Source: DATJLY01 sp035604615 (GTDB lineage: Bacteria; Pseudomonadota; Alphaproteobacteria; ATCC43930; CGMCC-115725). From it: 64,000 bases of DNA. The stretch is from the NCBI GenBank assembly GCA_035604615.1, contig DATNID010000020.1:124001-188000 (forward strand), given 5' to 3'. Under the pieces are notes generated by a model. It worked only from the letters and a program-made list of their open reading frames with translations. It was not told where the DNA came from and did no database searches. Below are positions 56,032 through 64,000 of this stretch, piece by piece (position 1 is the stretch's first letter; each line of letters opens with the position of its first letter). The position numbers and the translations under genes are program-made.

Positions 56032-56228
56032 GGCTTCGGTGCCGGCGGGCTCGCGCTTGTGCCCTCGCCCGCGCCGCGGCGCACGAACAGGCGCGAGCAA
56101 TAGGGGCACTCGACCGAGCCGGTGGCGGTGAGGTTGAGGAAGACGCGCGGATGACCTTCGACGCCGCCGTCGCAGGCGACGACCGGCGTATCGACGGTGA
56201 TGATCTCGAATGGCTCCATGTGCAGCAT
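56028..56228 (-). CDS. Zinc-finger (CHCC / NDUFS6-like) small protein
   Basis: A protein of about 66 residues with the zf-CHCC pattern: VDTPVVACDGGVEGHPRVFLN and VECPYCSRLFV give Cys, His, Cys, Cys. Homologues of mitochondrial complex I subunit NDUFS6 share this motif. The start is uncertain (ATG 56228, ATG 56219 or TTG 56258). It is directly coupled to polA by a GTGA overlap. Confidence 0.8.
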   Translation of the reverse strand: MLHMEPFEIITVDTPVVACDGGVEGHPRVFLNLTATGSVECPYCSRLFVRRGAGEGTSASPPAPKP

Positions 56229-56273
56229 CTTCTCCCGTGTTCCGCGCAAGGTCGGCAAGGCGACGGTCGCGCC

Positions 56274-56522
56274 TCAGTTCGAGCGTTGCGGATTGCACAG
56301 GCCGCAGTCAATCACTTCGGCGCCCAGCCTGGCCGCGTGGCCGCGGGCCAGCGACAAGGCGTGACCGTAGTCATTCGCCGCGACCCAATCGTAGGTATCG
56401 CCGCGGCCGGCCGCGATTTTTCCGAGATGCATCCCTTTGCCGTAACGGCAGGCCGAGCATTCCGCCCGATGGACGCGGACGCGCCTCCTGATCCGGTTCC
56501 AATAAACGTAATAGGCCGTCAT
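56274..56522 (-). CDS. Hypothetical small Cys-rich protein
   Basis: An 82-residue protein of unknown family. It has Tyr-rich and basic starts (MTAYYVYWNRIRRRVRVHRA), then CSACRYGKGMHLGK, and ends with DCGLCNP, giving two CxxC pairs that could bind zinc. It is upstream of the zinc-finger gene on the same strand. No function is proposed. Confidence 0.55.
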   Translation of the reverse strand: MTAYYVYWNRIRRRVRVHRAECSACRYGKGMHLGKIAAGRGDTYDWVAANDYGHALSLARGHAARLGAEVIDCGLCNPQRSN

Positions 56523-56822
56523 CGTTCGTCCGAGGATCGGCTGTCGCGTGAGGTTTGACGGCAGGCGCGATGATACAGGCGGCGGCGCTGGGCAATCAAT
56601 CGGCATGCTTGCACGAGCGTTGCAAGCCCGCGTCCAAACGCTTCGTCCGTCCCATCGGTTCCAAGGCTACCCATAAATGCCGATGGCTCGGCCTCGGGTC
56701 TCAATGTCCGATGTGCAAAGCATTTCGGACTCGAGCGAGACATCGCGCAAAGTCCGAAAATGCCATGAGCAGAAATTGCAAACGCACGGCGCGGGGATGA
56801 AGGGCGTGGGCCCGCAGCCCCT
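56523..56822. other. Intergenic region, possible repeat relic
   Basis: 300 bases without a convincing gene. At 56696-56715 is GGGTCTCAATGTCCGATGTG, resembling a family of dispersed non-coding repeats seen twice more at 57.9 and 59.7 kb. The call of a repeat is tentative. Confidence 0.3.
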
Positions 56823-57791
56823 TCACTGCGGTCTGGGAGCTCGCGCCAAGGCGGCTTCAGCATGATCGACCAATTGCCGCATAATTTCCGAGACCGTCAG
56901 GATCTCTCTAACGCCGCCAGCGGTCTGGCCCGCCCAAACAAGCGTTTCTCGGCGTTGTCCCCGTCGAAGTCTCTCGCCAATTTCCGCCCAAAGGCGTGCG
57001 CCGTTACGGCGCGCTTCATCGCGTTTACTGCCCCATTCATCCAGAAACGGCGTGCGCAGAGTTCTACCGACGGTGCCGAATCCAACGGTGCCCGGCACCG
57101 GAATGATGTCGTTGATGACCTCCGCTTTTACCGCGTCCTCGGAACGCGCCTCGATGATGGCCTGTTTCCAATCGTCGTCGATGGGCGACTCTTTGGAGGC
57201 AAGGAAGCGTGTGCCCATGTTGACCCCGACGGCTCCCAGCATCAGGGCCGCAGCAATACCCCGTCCATCGTAGATACCGCCCGCCGCGACAACTGGAATT
57301 GGCGACACCGCATCCACGACTTGCGGCACGAGCGCCATCGTGCTGATAGACCCGCCATAACCGCCGGCCTCCGTGCCTTGCGCGATGATCACATCGACGC
57401 CGTGTTCGGCTGCCTCGATTGCCTGGGCGACCGTTGTGACCTGCAGCATGACGAGAGAGCCCACCTCTTGCGCCTGGCGGATCAGATCGCCCGGATCGTC
57501 CAGGGCGAAGGAAATGACGGCAGGGCGAGCTCGCAAGGTGTGGCGAAAGCTTTCAACATCCAAGGTTTGCGGAATGTGATTGATCGCGAAGTTCCGGTTG
57601 GTCAGGGTGGGTAATAGGTCAATGTCCCGCTTGACCAGGTCGGCGGGGCGAAAGAGCGAGCCAACGCTTCCAAGCCCGCCTTGATTGGAGACCGCAGCGG
57701 CGAATTCCGCCGACGTGGCGCCCGCCCCCATCCCTGCCAGGATGATCGGTACGTCGATGCCGAGGAGATCGCAAAGCCGTGTCCTGAGCAT
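56823..57791 (-). CDS. Nitronate monooxygenase-like (NPD/2-nitropropane dioxygenase) flavoprotein
   Basis: A 322-residue FMN-binding TIM-barrel protein: PIILAGMGAGATSAEFAAAV, VDVIIAQGTEAGGYGGSIST, IPVVAAGGIYDGRGIAAALM and VNMGTRFLAS are family motifs. It may oxidise nitronates, but relatives include other FMN enzymes. ATG 57791 has GAGGA 8 bases upstream. It stands alone between small Cys-rich genes and the beta-helix gene. Confidence 0.87.
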   Translation of the reverse strand: MLRTRLCDLLGIDVPIILAGMGAGATSAEFAAAVSNQGGLGSVGSLFRPADLVKRDIDLLPTLTNRNFAINHIPQTLDVESFRHTLRARPAVISFALDDPGDLIRQAQEVGSLVMLQVTTVAQAIEAAEHGVDVIIAQGTEAGGYGGSISTMALVPQVVDAVSPIPVVAAGGIYDGRGIAAALMLGAVGVNMGTRFLASKESPIDDDWKQAIIEARSEDAVKAEVINDIIPVPGTVGFGTVGRTLRTPFLDEWGSKRDEARRNGARLWAEIGERLRRGQRRETLVWAGQTAGGVREILTVSEIMRQLVDHAEAALARAPRPQ

Positions 57792-58177
57792 GGTTCTCAT
57801 CCTCAACTGATTCGATGCTGGGAGGAACTCGAAGATATTAGCACAACGCTCAGACGCCATCATTCCGAGCGGCGCCTTGTCCGGGGCAAACACTTTTCCA
57901 ATCGCCGATCAACCTGTCGGAGTCACGCGCCTCGAAATGGCGTACGGTCGATGACCGTTGTGGGTCAATAGCGCCGGTTTGGCGTTGCTCGGGTAATGGC
58001 CGCTTTTCCCCCAACTCCGGAAAGGCGTGCGGGCAGGTGGTTCGTTCGAGAAGTGCCATTTTCGGAAATTCCCGCGGTTCCCGAGTGACCAGTCCAGGTA
58101 TGGGCAAGCTCACGGGTGATCGGTCCATAGCCTCAGACGTCCGAATTTTTGGGGAACAGGGCAAGCTGGTTCGCGAT
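57792..58177. other. Intergenic region with repeat-like sequence
   Basis: 386 bases with no convincing gene. A stretch around 57945-58020 (ATGACCGTTGTGGGTCAATAG onward) resembles the dispersed GGGTCAA-type relics described for 59.7 kb. A short minus-strand open frame shows no domain. Confidence 0.35.
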
Positions 58178-59521
58178 CTAAAAGGCGAGGCAATCGGGCG
58201 GGGCGTTGCCGATCGTCACCGCGCTCGGCCCGCTCGAGGTCAGAAGCACGAGGGTGGGGCCGGCGACATGGGCGCTGAGATTGGTCGTCGCTGGACAGGT
58301 GACGCCGCCGGTGATGATGTTCAGGCCGCCGTTAGAAACGTTGAAAAATCCGTTCGAGGCCTGGGACAACTTCGCTGCGCCGGTGACCGTGATGCCGCCA
58401 TCCATGCGCAGCGACGAGTTCTGCGCCACGTTGATGGTGCCGGACCAACTCGACGGCGCCAATGCGCCTGTGCCGAGTTCCATGTTGCTTTCGACCTGCA
58501 CCGAGCCGGCGCCGGTTATCATGTCGGCAGCGGCAGGAGCATTGAATTGCTTGGCGATGTGTTGATGGAAGCTCGAACCGTTCGAGGCCTCGATGGCAAT
58601 GCCGCTAGCCGCGATGTTGGAGATCGTGTTGCCGCCCATCGAGAAGAGCGCGGAGCCATCGTCGACGAGAATAGTCGGATCGTTGGCGTCGTCGTCCGCG
58701 ACCGATGCACTTTGCATCGTGACGGTGGAGTTCCCCTCTGCATAGATCGCATTTGATTGGCCGCTGCCGGTGACGGTCAGGGACGGGCCGATCATTTTAA
58801 GGGCCGAGTGCAACATCAGGATCGTCGGCTGCATCAAGCCCGTCGGCGACGAGATGGTTCCGCCGCCGGTCACCTCGGCCGAGCTGTGGGTGAGTTGGAG
58901 CGCCGGCCCGCCCGTGTTGCCGGAGATGGTCGCTTCATTAATCTGTAAGCTGGCGCTTGTGGCATTGACGCCGCCGGTGCCATTACCCGAAACGGTCACC
59001 GGTCCGGCACCTTGATCATACTGGGCGCCGCCGCCGACCAAGGCGCTCCCGCCGGTCTGCACCTCGATTCCGAAACCCGAATTGTTCTGGAGGAAGCTAT
59101 TGAATATCGTGACGCTAAAATAATTGTCGACCTCAATGCCGTTGTTGGGCCAATTCTGAATGGTGCAATTGTTAACGATCAGATTTTGGCCAATAACCTC
59201 GATGCCAACCTGTGCGTTGGTGTTTAGCGCTCCATCGATCGTGAGTTGGGCCAGGACTACATTTGACGCGAACACGATGACCGGCCCGTCGATCGTCGCG
59301 GAGCCGATGAGCGTGACCCCGGGAATGTTAACGACAATAGCGCTGGCTGGCGAGCAAATGCCCGTGATCGTGAGCGTCTGATTGGCGGTCAGCGCATCGA
59401 TCGCCGTCTGAAGATCACCTGGATTGACGCAGTCGACCGACTGCGCCAAGCCCGCATTCGTCCCGCCGACGAGCAGCGCGATCGCTATGCACCACGGCGC
59501 CACGATGTTCGTTCCCCGCAC
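58178..59521 (-). CDS. Exported right-handed beta-helix repeat protein
   Basis: About 447 residues, with a signal peptide (IVAPWCIAIALLVGGTNAG, cleavage near Ala-Gln-Ser) and a long array of short beta-helix turns: repeated patterns such as VIGQNLIVNNCTIQNWPNNG, NYFSVTIFNSFLQNNSGFGI and SLQINEATISGNTGG. Two Cys near the N-terminus (VDC; GIC) could pair. Function may be surface or polysaccharide-related. The start is uncertain; GTG 59521 gives a clean signal peptide, while ATG 59596 would add 25 residues. Codon use looks less GC-biased than its neighbours. Confidence 0.72.
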   Translation of the reverse strand: MRGTNIVAPWCIAIALLVGGTNAGLAQSVDCVNPGDLQTAIDALTANQTLTITGICSPASAIVVNIPGVTLIGSATIDGPVIVFASNVVLAQLTIDGALNTNAQVGIEVIGQNLIVNNCTIQNWPNNGIEVDNYFSVTIFNSFLQNNSGFGIEVQTGGSALVGGGAQYDQGAGPVTVSGNGTGGVNATSASLQINEATISGNTGGPALQLTHSSAEVTGGGTISSPTGLMQPTILMLHSALKMIGPSLTVTGSGQSNAIYAEGNSTVTMQSASVADDDANDPTILVDDGSALFSMGGNTISNIAASGIAIEASNGSSFHQHIAKQFNAPAAADMITGAGSVQVESNMELGTGALAPSSWSGTINVAQNSSLRMDGGITVTGAAKLSQASNGFFNVSNGGLNIITGGVTCPATTNLSAHVAGPTLVLLTSSGPSAVTIGNAPPDCLAF

Positions 59522-60049
59522 GATCAACCCCTGCAGTCCACGGTCTTCATCATTTGCGTCGACCTTCTCAGCGATGCCGGTCTTCGCAAGCGGCATGTTG
59601 CGCCCATTCAAGCCTGCCAACAAGGCCGACGCGGGCAAACTTCCCCGACGTGGCGAAAAGACCAAGGAACTTCTCGCCGAGCCTCATGTCGCAGTTGGGT
59701 CAACAACGCCAGTCCAGCGATGCGCTCGTCACGTCCGATGATGCACCGAAAGCGGCCGACACGCGGGCATCGCAGCAGTTTGCGTTCGTGCCGGCAACGG
59801 ACATCGCTCTAAGGAGCGCGATTGCGCGTCGCATTTTCTCGGGGCGGTGCGAAGACGAGAGGCTGGTTCCACGTCGTCTTTTGTGTCCGCCTCGACGAAC
59901 ATCACGATCTCGTTGGCCGTGACTCCGGCCCCGAAGCAAAACCGGGTCTGTCGCGGCCGGGATCGACAGATTGGCGCCCTTTCCCCGATCGGAACTTCGG
60001 CCTGGACCCCTTTTCCATGTTAGGATGGCGGCGACAGCGGGGATGGTCG
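59522..60049. other. Intergenic region with dispersed-repeat relic
   Basis: 528 bases without a confident gene. From 59686 the plus strand reads MSQLGQQRQSSDALVTSDDA and later QFAFVPATDIA, matching the translated pattern (MSQLGQ...FAFVPKADI) that I recall from widespread non-coding repeats of Bradyrhizobium-like genomes. It is therefore probably a decayed repeat, not a gene. Confidence 0.4.
59686..59805. repeat. Decayed dispersed repeat (GGGTCAA type)
   Basis: The stretch beginning ATGTCGCAGTTGGGTCAACA shares 15 of 23 bases with one at 57951 (ATGACCGTTGTGGGTCAATA). I judge by memory of the repeat family; a genome-wide count would decide. Confidence 0.35.
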
Positions 60050-60472
60050 ATGAGTCGTCATATGCGTCTCATGATAGTAATCGCCGCGCTGGTCTCCGCC
60101 TGCATTCCCGCCGAGCGGGATTGGAATGCGGTCGCGCAACAAGCCGAAGCGATTCGGACCTATTGCGAAAAGCAGTTTTTGTCGGGCGTTCTCGGGTCCG
60201 AGCTGGCCACCGAACAATGCGCCAATCCCGCAATTAGAAGCCTTTACGCGGGAGCCGAGTTCCGAGACATCGACATTCTAGACGCTTATCTGGCAAAACG
60301 CGAAGCGCTCGCCGCGCAACTCGATAGGAAGGCAATCAGCCCCGAAGACGAAATGGTACTAATTTCTAATGCAAAAACGGAAGCATACTCCGCGATACAG
60401 CAGAGGGCGAATGCGCGAGCCGTCGCGCCAGCAGCGGTCATGTCCACCATGCCCCTGACATCACGACCCTAG
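60050..60472 (+). CDS. Putative lipoprotein of unknown function
   Basis: A 140-residue protein with a lipoprotein signal (MRLMIVIAALVSAC, lipobox VSAC) followed by a helical, charged body (RDIDILDAYLAKREALAAQL) with two further Cys (TYCEKQ; EQCANP). No family is recognised. ATG 60050 or ATG 60062 could be the start; no neighbour suggests a role. Its end runs into a transposase relic. Confidence 0.6.
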   Translation: MSRHMRLMIVIAALVSACIPAERDWNAVAQQAEAIRTYCEKQFLSGVLGSELATEQCANPAIRSLYAGAEFRDIDILDAYLAKREALAAQLDRKAISPEDEMVLISNAKTEAYSAIQQRANARAVAPAAVMSTMPLTSRP

Positions 60473-60700
60473 GCGCCACATTCATGACGCGGATGAGGCC
60501 GTACCCGAGCGCGTGCGGCGCCGTCTCGCCGGCGACGCGCTGCAGCGTCTTCATCAGGATGTGCGTCGCGCCCATGCGCGCCTTGATCGTGCCAAACGGG
60601 TGTCCGATGAGGGCCACTCACGTCGGTTCCCCGATGTCTGCCGCATGTCCGGCCAGCGGGTGAATTCGGCCATGCCGGATCTCTGTTGATCGCGTCGCAG
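60471..60700 (-). pseudogene. Relic of an IS1182-type transposase, C-terminal part
   Basis: On the minus strand, 60611-60471 reads LIGHPFGTIKARMGATHI then LMKTLQRVAGETAPHALGYG and ends LIRVMNV, the C-terminal core of IS1182-family transposases (HPFGTIK...TKTL...LTRVMN). Upstream, another frame gives MAEFTRWPDMRQ, so at least one frameshift breaks it. No start, no inverted repeats and no catalytic part are visible. Confidence 0.7.
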
Positions 60701-60871
60701 GAGCCGGGACTCACGGCCTCGACCCGGAGCCATCAATCATGCGGTACGAACTCACCGCATGCGGGTCGGCGTCACGAGACGGCGCGGTCGCTTTCCATCC
60801 CTGCAATCCCGGATCGGCTGGCCTATTTCCAACTTGATCCTTCCGGCGTTTTCGCCTTAACACCACAATCG
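60473..60871. other. Region between lipoprotein and ABC ATPase genes
   Basis: 399 bases. The left part (to about 60700) is the transposase relic; the remainder up to 60871 shows no gene and presumably contains the promoter of the ABC ATPase gene. No clear motif was found. Confidence 0.5.
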
Positions 60872-61870
60872 ATGACCACCTCTCCAATTCTCATCGAGCG
60901 TCTGGGCGACGTGGCGGCGAGCCGCGCCGGGCCCGCGAACGCGGTCACGATTTCGGCCCTCACCAAGATCTATCGCGGCTCGCGCCAGGGGCCGGGCAAG
61001 ACGGCGCTCGACGCCATCGACCTCGCCATCCCGCGCGGCTCGATCTATGGGCTCCTGGGCCCCAACGGCGCCGGCAAGTCGACCCTCATCAACATCCTCG
61101 CCGGGCTCGTCATCAAGACCGCGGGCGACGTCACGGTATGGGGCATCGACATCGAGCGCGAACCGCGCCAGGCCCGTGCCGCGATCGGCTGCGTGCCGCA
61201 GGAGATCGTGATCGACATGTTCTTCACCCCGCACGAGCTCCTGGAGATGCAGGCGGGGCTTTACGGCGTGCCGAAATCCGAGCGCCGCACCGACCGCATC
61301 CTCGAGATGCTGCAACTTTCCGACAAGGCCGACGCGCCCGCGCGCACCTTGTCGGGCGGCATGAAGCGGCGGCTGATGATGGCCAAGGCGATGGTCCACG
61401 CGCCGCCCGTCCTGGTGCTCGACGAGCCCACCGCCGGGGTCGATGTCGAGCTGCGCCAGCAGCTGTGGGGCCATGTGCGCGACCTTGCCGCGTCGGGCAC
61501 CACCATTCTGCTCACGACGCATTATCTCGAGGAGGCCGAGCGTCTGTGCGAGCGCATCGCCATCATCGACAAGGGCCGCGTCGTCGCCTGCGACACGACC
61601 GCGGCATTGATCGCCAAGATCGACGAGAAGACCCTGACCCTGACCTTGGAGCGGCCGATGCCGGCGCTGCCGCCGCACCTCGCTTCGCTCGGGCTCGAGC
61701 TGGCGGCGCCGGGAAAACTCGTGCTTCATTACGCGCCGACGCGGACCTCGCTGGCGCCGGTGCTCGCCGCCATCGCCGCTTCCGGCTACGCAGTGCGCGA
61801 CGTGACCAGCGAGGAGACCGGGCTCGAAGACATCTTCCTCCGCCTCACCGGCGCGGGCGGGGGTTCGTGA
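60872..61870 (+). CDS. ABC transporter ATP-binding protein (ABC-2/CcmA type)
   Basis: A 332-residue ATPase with Walker A (YGLLGPNGAGKSTLIN), Q-loop (GCVPQEIVI), signature (LSGGMKRRLMMAKAMV), Walker B (VLVLDEPTAGVD) and H-switch (LLTTHYLEEAERL). This is the NodI/CcmA-like group of ABC-2 exporters, with a C-terminal extension of about 90 residues. ATG 60872 was chosen over upstream starts because the domain begins soon after. A permease gene, usually next, is absent; a hydrolase gene follows with a GTGA overlap. Confidence 0.9.
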   Translation: MTTSPILIERLGDVAASRAGPANAVTISALTKIYRGSRQGPGKTALDAIDLAIPRGSIYGLLGPNGAGKSTLINILAGLVIKTAGDVTVWGIDIEREPRQARAAIGCVPQEIVIDMFFTPHELLEMQAGLYGVPKSERRTDRILEMLQLSDKADAPARTLSGGMKRRLMMAKAMVHAPPVLVLDEPTAGVDVELRQQLWGHVRDLAASGTTILLTTHYLEEAERLCERIAIIDKGRVVACDTTAALIAKIDEKTLTLTLERPMPALPPHLASLGLELAAPGKLVLHYAPTRTSLAPVLAAIAASGYAVRDVTSEETGLEDIFLRLTGAGGGS

Positions 61871-62886
61871 TCGGCGCCGCGCCGGTGCGCGCCCCCATGC
61901 GCGCGGCGGCGCTCGCCCTGGCGCTGGCGCTTTGGTCTTGCGTCGGCCAGGGCACAGCCGACTTGTCGCGGACTTCGGCGGCGGCCGCCGCCGCGGCGAA
62001 GCCGCACCTCGCCACCGACGCGATCCTTGCCGACGACGGCGTGCGCCTGCCGCTGCGCGTGTGGCGGCCCGACGGGAAGGTCGCGGCGACGATCCTCGCG
62101 CTGCACGGCTTCAACGACTATTCCAACGCCTTCGCGGGCGCGGCCGCGGCCTGGGCCGAGAACGGCATCGCGACCTACGCCTACGACCAGCGCGGCTTCG
62201 GCGAGGCGCCCGAGCGCGGCCTCTGGGTCGGCGAGCGGCGGCTCGGTCAGGACCTCGCGATCGCGAGCCGTCTTGTCGCCGAGCGCAACCCCGGCGTCAG
62301 GCATTACGTGCTGGGCGAGAGCATGGGCGCGGCGGTGGCGATGGTCGCCGCCACCGGCGCCGCCGGCAGCGACCCGCCGGTGGCCGACGGGCTGATCCTC
62401 AGCGCGCCTGCCGTCTGGGGCCGCGCGGCGATGAACGTGTTCGAGCGCGTCGGGCTGTGGGCGGCCTATCACGTCGCGCCCGGCATGACGCTGACCGGGC
62501 GCGGGCTCGGCATCGTGCCGTCGGACAATATCGAGATGCTACGCGCGTTGTCGCGCGATCCGCTGGTGATCAAGGCGACCCGCGTCGACACGATCAAGGG
62601 GCTGGTCGATCTGATGGACGCGGCGCTGGCGTGCGCGCCGCTGCTGCGCGGCCGGGTGCTGATCCTCCACGGCGCGCGCGACGAGATCATCCCGCCCGAG
62701 GCGGTGGAGCGGATGATCGCGACCTTGCCCGTGGACGCAAGCCGCGAGCGCCGCATCGCCTGGTATCAAGACGGCTATCACATGCTGATGCGCGATCTTC
62801 AGGGCGCGGCGGTGGTCCGCGACATCGCGAGCTGGATCGAAGACCCCAAGGCGCCGCTGCCCTCGGGCGCGGATCAAGGCGGGTGA
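61867..62886 (+). CDS. Alpha/beta hydrolase, lipoprotein-like (monoacylglycerol lipase type)
   Basis: A 339-residue hydrolase. The N-terminal hydrophobic stretch ends in Trp-Ser-Cys (LALALALWSC), a possible lipobox, and the catalytic parts include ILALHGFNDYSNAF, the nucleophile elbow LGESMGAAVAM, LILHGARDEIIPPE (Asp) and YQDGYHMLMRD (His). It probably hydrolyses an ester or lipid at the membrane. The GTG start overlaps the ATPase stop; an ATG at 61897 would also keep the lipobox. Confidence 0.85.
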   Translation: MIGAAPVRAPMRAAALALALALWSCVGQGTADLSRTSAAAAAAAKPHLATDAILADDGVRLPLRVWRPDGKVAATILALHGFNDYSNAFAGAAAAWAENGIATYAYDQRGFGEAPERGLWVGERRLGQDLAIASRLVAERNPGVRHYVLGESMGAAVAMVAATGAAGSDPPVADGLILSAPAVWGRAAMNVFERVGLWAAYHVAPGMTLTGRGLGIVPSDNIEMLRALSRDPLVIKATRVDTIKGLVDLMDAALACAPLLRGRVLILHGARDEIIPPEAVERMIATLPVDASRERRIAWYQDGYHMLMRDLQGAAVVRDIASWIEDPKAPLPSGADQGG

Positions 62887-62903
62887 GCGGAAGGGAGCAT
62901 ATC

Positions 62904-63905
62904 ATGTGCAGCCGGGTTTGGACGGCACTCGTGACGGTGGCCCTTGGTGTCGCGGGCGTCGCCGGCGCGGCCGAGCCGGTGAAGATTCGCACCAGTTGGC
63001 TGGTGGTGCCGGCCTCGATCGCGCCCTTTCTCAAGGACACGCCCGACGTCGCGACGCATTTCGGCGTCTCCTACACGCTGGAGACGATCCATTTCACCGG
63101 CACCGCGCCGATGATCACCGGGCTCGCCGCCGATGAGATCGACATCGCGCCGTTGAGCTTTTCCGCCTTCAGCCTCGCCGTCACCAATGGCGGCCTCTCC
63201 GACCTGCGCATCGTCGCCGACCAGGCGCAGGACGGCGTCCACGGCTATCACACCAACGAGTATTATGTGCTGAAGGACGGCCCCATTCGGACGATCGAGG
63301 ACCTGAAGGGCAAGATCCTCGCCACCAACGCGATCGGCGGCGCTGTCGACATGGCGCTGCGCGCGATGCTCAGGAAGCACGGCATCGAGGACAAGCGCGA
63401 CACCACGATCATCGAGGTCGAGCTGCCGCAGCAGCGCGCCATGCTGGAGGCGCACAAGGTCGATCTCGTCAGCATGCTGCCGCCGTTCTCCTTCGATCCC
63501 GCCTATGGGCGCATCGCCCGCATCCTGTTCACCCAGTTCGACGCGATGGGGCCGGCGCAGACCATCGTGTGGACCGCGCGCAAAGCCTGGCTCGAGCGGA
63601 ACCGCGCCGCCGTTGTCGACTACATGGAGGACACGCTGCGCCTGCTGCGCTGGATGAGCGCGCCCGACAATCACGACGCGGCGGTGAAGCTGGTGGCGGA
63701 CTTCACGAAGCTGCCGCCCGAGCGGCTCGACTGGATATTCACCCAGCGCGACGCCTATCGCGATCCCAACGGGCTGCCCGACCTCAACGCGCTTCAGGCC
63801 AATATCGACCTGCAGACCGATCTGGGATTCCTGCGCACCAAGGTTGTGCTCCGGGACTACGCCGATCTGAGCTACATCAACGAGGCCGCCGCGCGGCTCA
63901 AGTGA
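62904..63905 (+). CDS. ABC transporter substrate-binding protein, NMT1/TauA-like
   Basis: A 333-residue type II binding protein: signal peptide (TALVTVALGVAGVAGA), then VKIRTSWLVVPASIAPFL, ITGLAADEIDIAPLSFSAFS and IEDLKGKILATNAIGGAVDM. These are nitrate/sulfonate/taurine-like binding-protein features. It has a purine-rich site (GAAGGGAG) upstream. No permease or ATPase of this type is adjacent; the upstream ATPase is of exporter type. Confidence 0.85.
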   Translation: MCSRVWTALVTVALGVAGVAGAAEPVKIRTSWLVVPASIAPFLKDTPDVATHFGVSYTLETIHFTGTAPMITGLAADEIDIAPLSFSAFSLAVTNGGLSDLRIVADQAQDGVHGYHTNEYYVLKDGPIRTIEDLKGKILATNAIGGAVDMALRAMLRKHGIEDKRDTTIIEVELPQQRAMLEAHKVDLVSMLPPFSFDPAYGRIARILFTQFDAMGPAQTIVWTARKAWLERNRAAVVDYMEDTLRLLRWMSAPDNHDAAVKLVADFTKLPPERLDWIFTQRDAYRDPNGLPDLNALQANIDLQTDLGFLRTKVVLRDYADLSYINEAAARLK

Positions 63906-63921
63906 GGGGCGGCGCCCTCCG

Positions 63922-64000
63922 TCACGGGCGCGGCTTCCAGCCCTCGTCGTCGAGCGAGCGGTTGACCTCGGCCAGCAGCGTGAAGTCGAAGGCGTCGCCG
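63922..64000 (-). CDS. C-terminal end of a binding protein-like gene (partial)
   Basis: Only the last 26 codons are present (DAFDFTLLAEVNRSLDDEGW then KPRP and stop). The ending GWKPRP resembles the GWKPAP end of the NMT1-like protein at 51590, so this is likely another substrate-binding protein. It is convergent with the gene ending at 63905 and runs off the window edge. Confidence 0.5.
   Translation of the reverse strand, partial: GDAFDFTLLAEVNRSLDDEGWKPRP

Noticed and set aside
57850..58164. Minus-strand open frame of about 104 codons
   Set aside because: No ribosome-binding site or family; the region resembles a dispersed repeat.

Overview
The window is high-GC, densely coded alphaproteobacterial chromosome. 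Its gene orders are those of Rhodospirillales/Hyphomicrobiales-type genomes: kdsD-lptC-lptA-lptB-rpoN-hpf-ptsN; a TIGR02300 (FYDLN) gene beside aroA-cmk-rpsA-ihfB-lapA; pyrF-trpF...trpB-trpA-accD-folC/trxA-addA-addB-murU-amgK-tsaE; and pckG-chvI-chvG-hprK-rapZ-manX-ptsH-ptsP. A DivL-type kinase with Tyr in place of the phospho-acceptor His and a ROSE-like leader on a small heat-shock gene also point to Alphaproteobacteria. I cannot name a genus. Genes are packed into operons with many 1-4 base stop/start overlaps (ATGA, GTGA, TTGA, and apparently CTGA at folC).

Region by region. 0-5.2 kb: LPS transport (LptC, LptA, LptB), sigma-54, the long ribosome hibernation factor and EIIA-Ntr. A near-consensus sigma-54 promoter lies just upstream of rpoN. 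5.2-5.95 kb (minus): a small heat-shock protein and a DUF1150 protein behind a heat-shock-like promoter and a candidate ROSE RNA thermometer. 6-10.7 kb: acyl-CoA metabolism (thiolase-like protein with DUF35 partner, crotonase, acyl-CoA ligase, Rid protein) and an orphan Flp pilin gene. 10.8-12.6 kb: an O-antigen ligase/polymerase-like membrane protein with an inserted beta-rich domain, then tRNA-Ala(GGC). 12.8-20.2 kb: housekeeping genes (aroA, cmk, rpsA, ihfB, lapA, pyrF, trpF). 20.3-23.5 kb: a four-gene cassette (periplasmic binding protein, two VOC proteins, a luciferase-like monooxygenase) lying between trpF and trpB. 23.5-27.7 kb: trpB, trpA, accD, folC. 27.7-36.7 kb (minus): trxA, AddAB recombination nuclease, cell-wall recycling genes murU and amgK, and tsaE. 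36.8-40.2 kb: a ferredoxin-NADP reductase-like flavoprotein and divL.

40.3-49.7 kb holds a regulatory phosphotransfer island: EI, HPr, EIIA-Man, RapZ and HPr kinase, with the ChvG/ChvI two-component system, a HugZ-like protein and a GTP-type PEP carboxykinase. No sugar permease is present, so this is probably a regulatory PTS that senses PEP and nitrogen or carbon state; ptsN at 4.7 kb is its likely distant output. 49.7-60.9 kb is more accessory: split YeeE/YedE genes with a Met-rich Spy-like protein, an NMT1-type binding protein, a MazEF-like toxin-antitoxin pair, polA, small zinc-binding proteins, a nitronate monooxygenase-like protein, an exported beta-helix protein, a lipoprotein, repeat relics and a decayed IS1182-type transposase fragment. 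60.9-64 kb: an ABC ATPase without a permease, a lipoprotein-like hydrolase, and two orphan binding proteins, the last cut by the window edge.

I found no CRISPR array, prophage, rRNA or intact insertion sequence. The observations I rate highest are the ROSE-like thermometer, the possible sigma-54 autoregulation of rpoN, the trpF/trpB cassette whose two VOC proteins have complementary metal-ligand losses, the domain-inserted O-antigen ligase-like protein and the non-canonical CTG start of folC.
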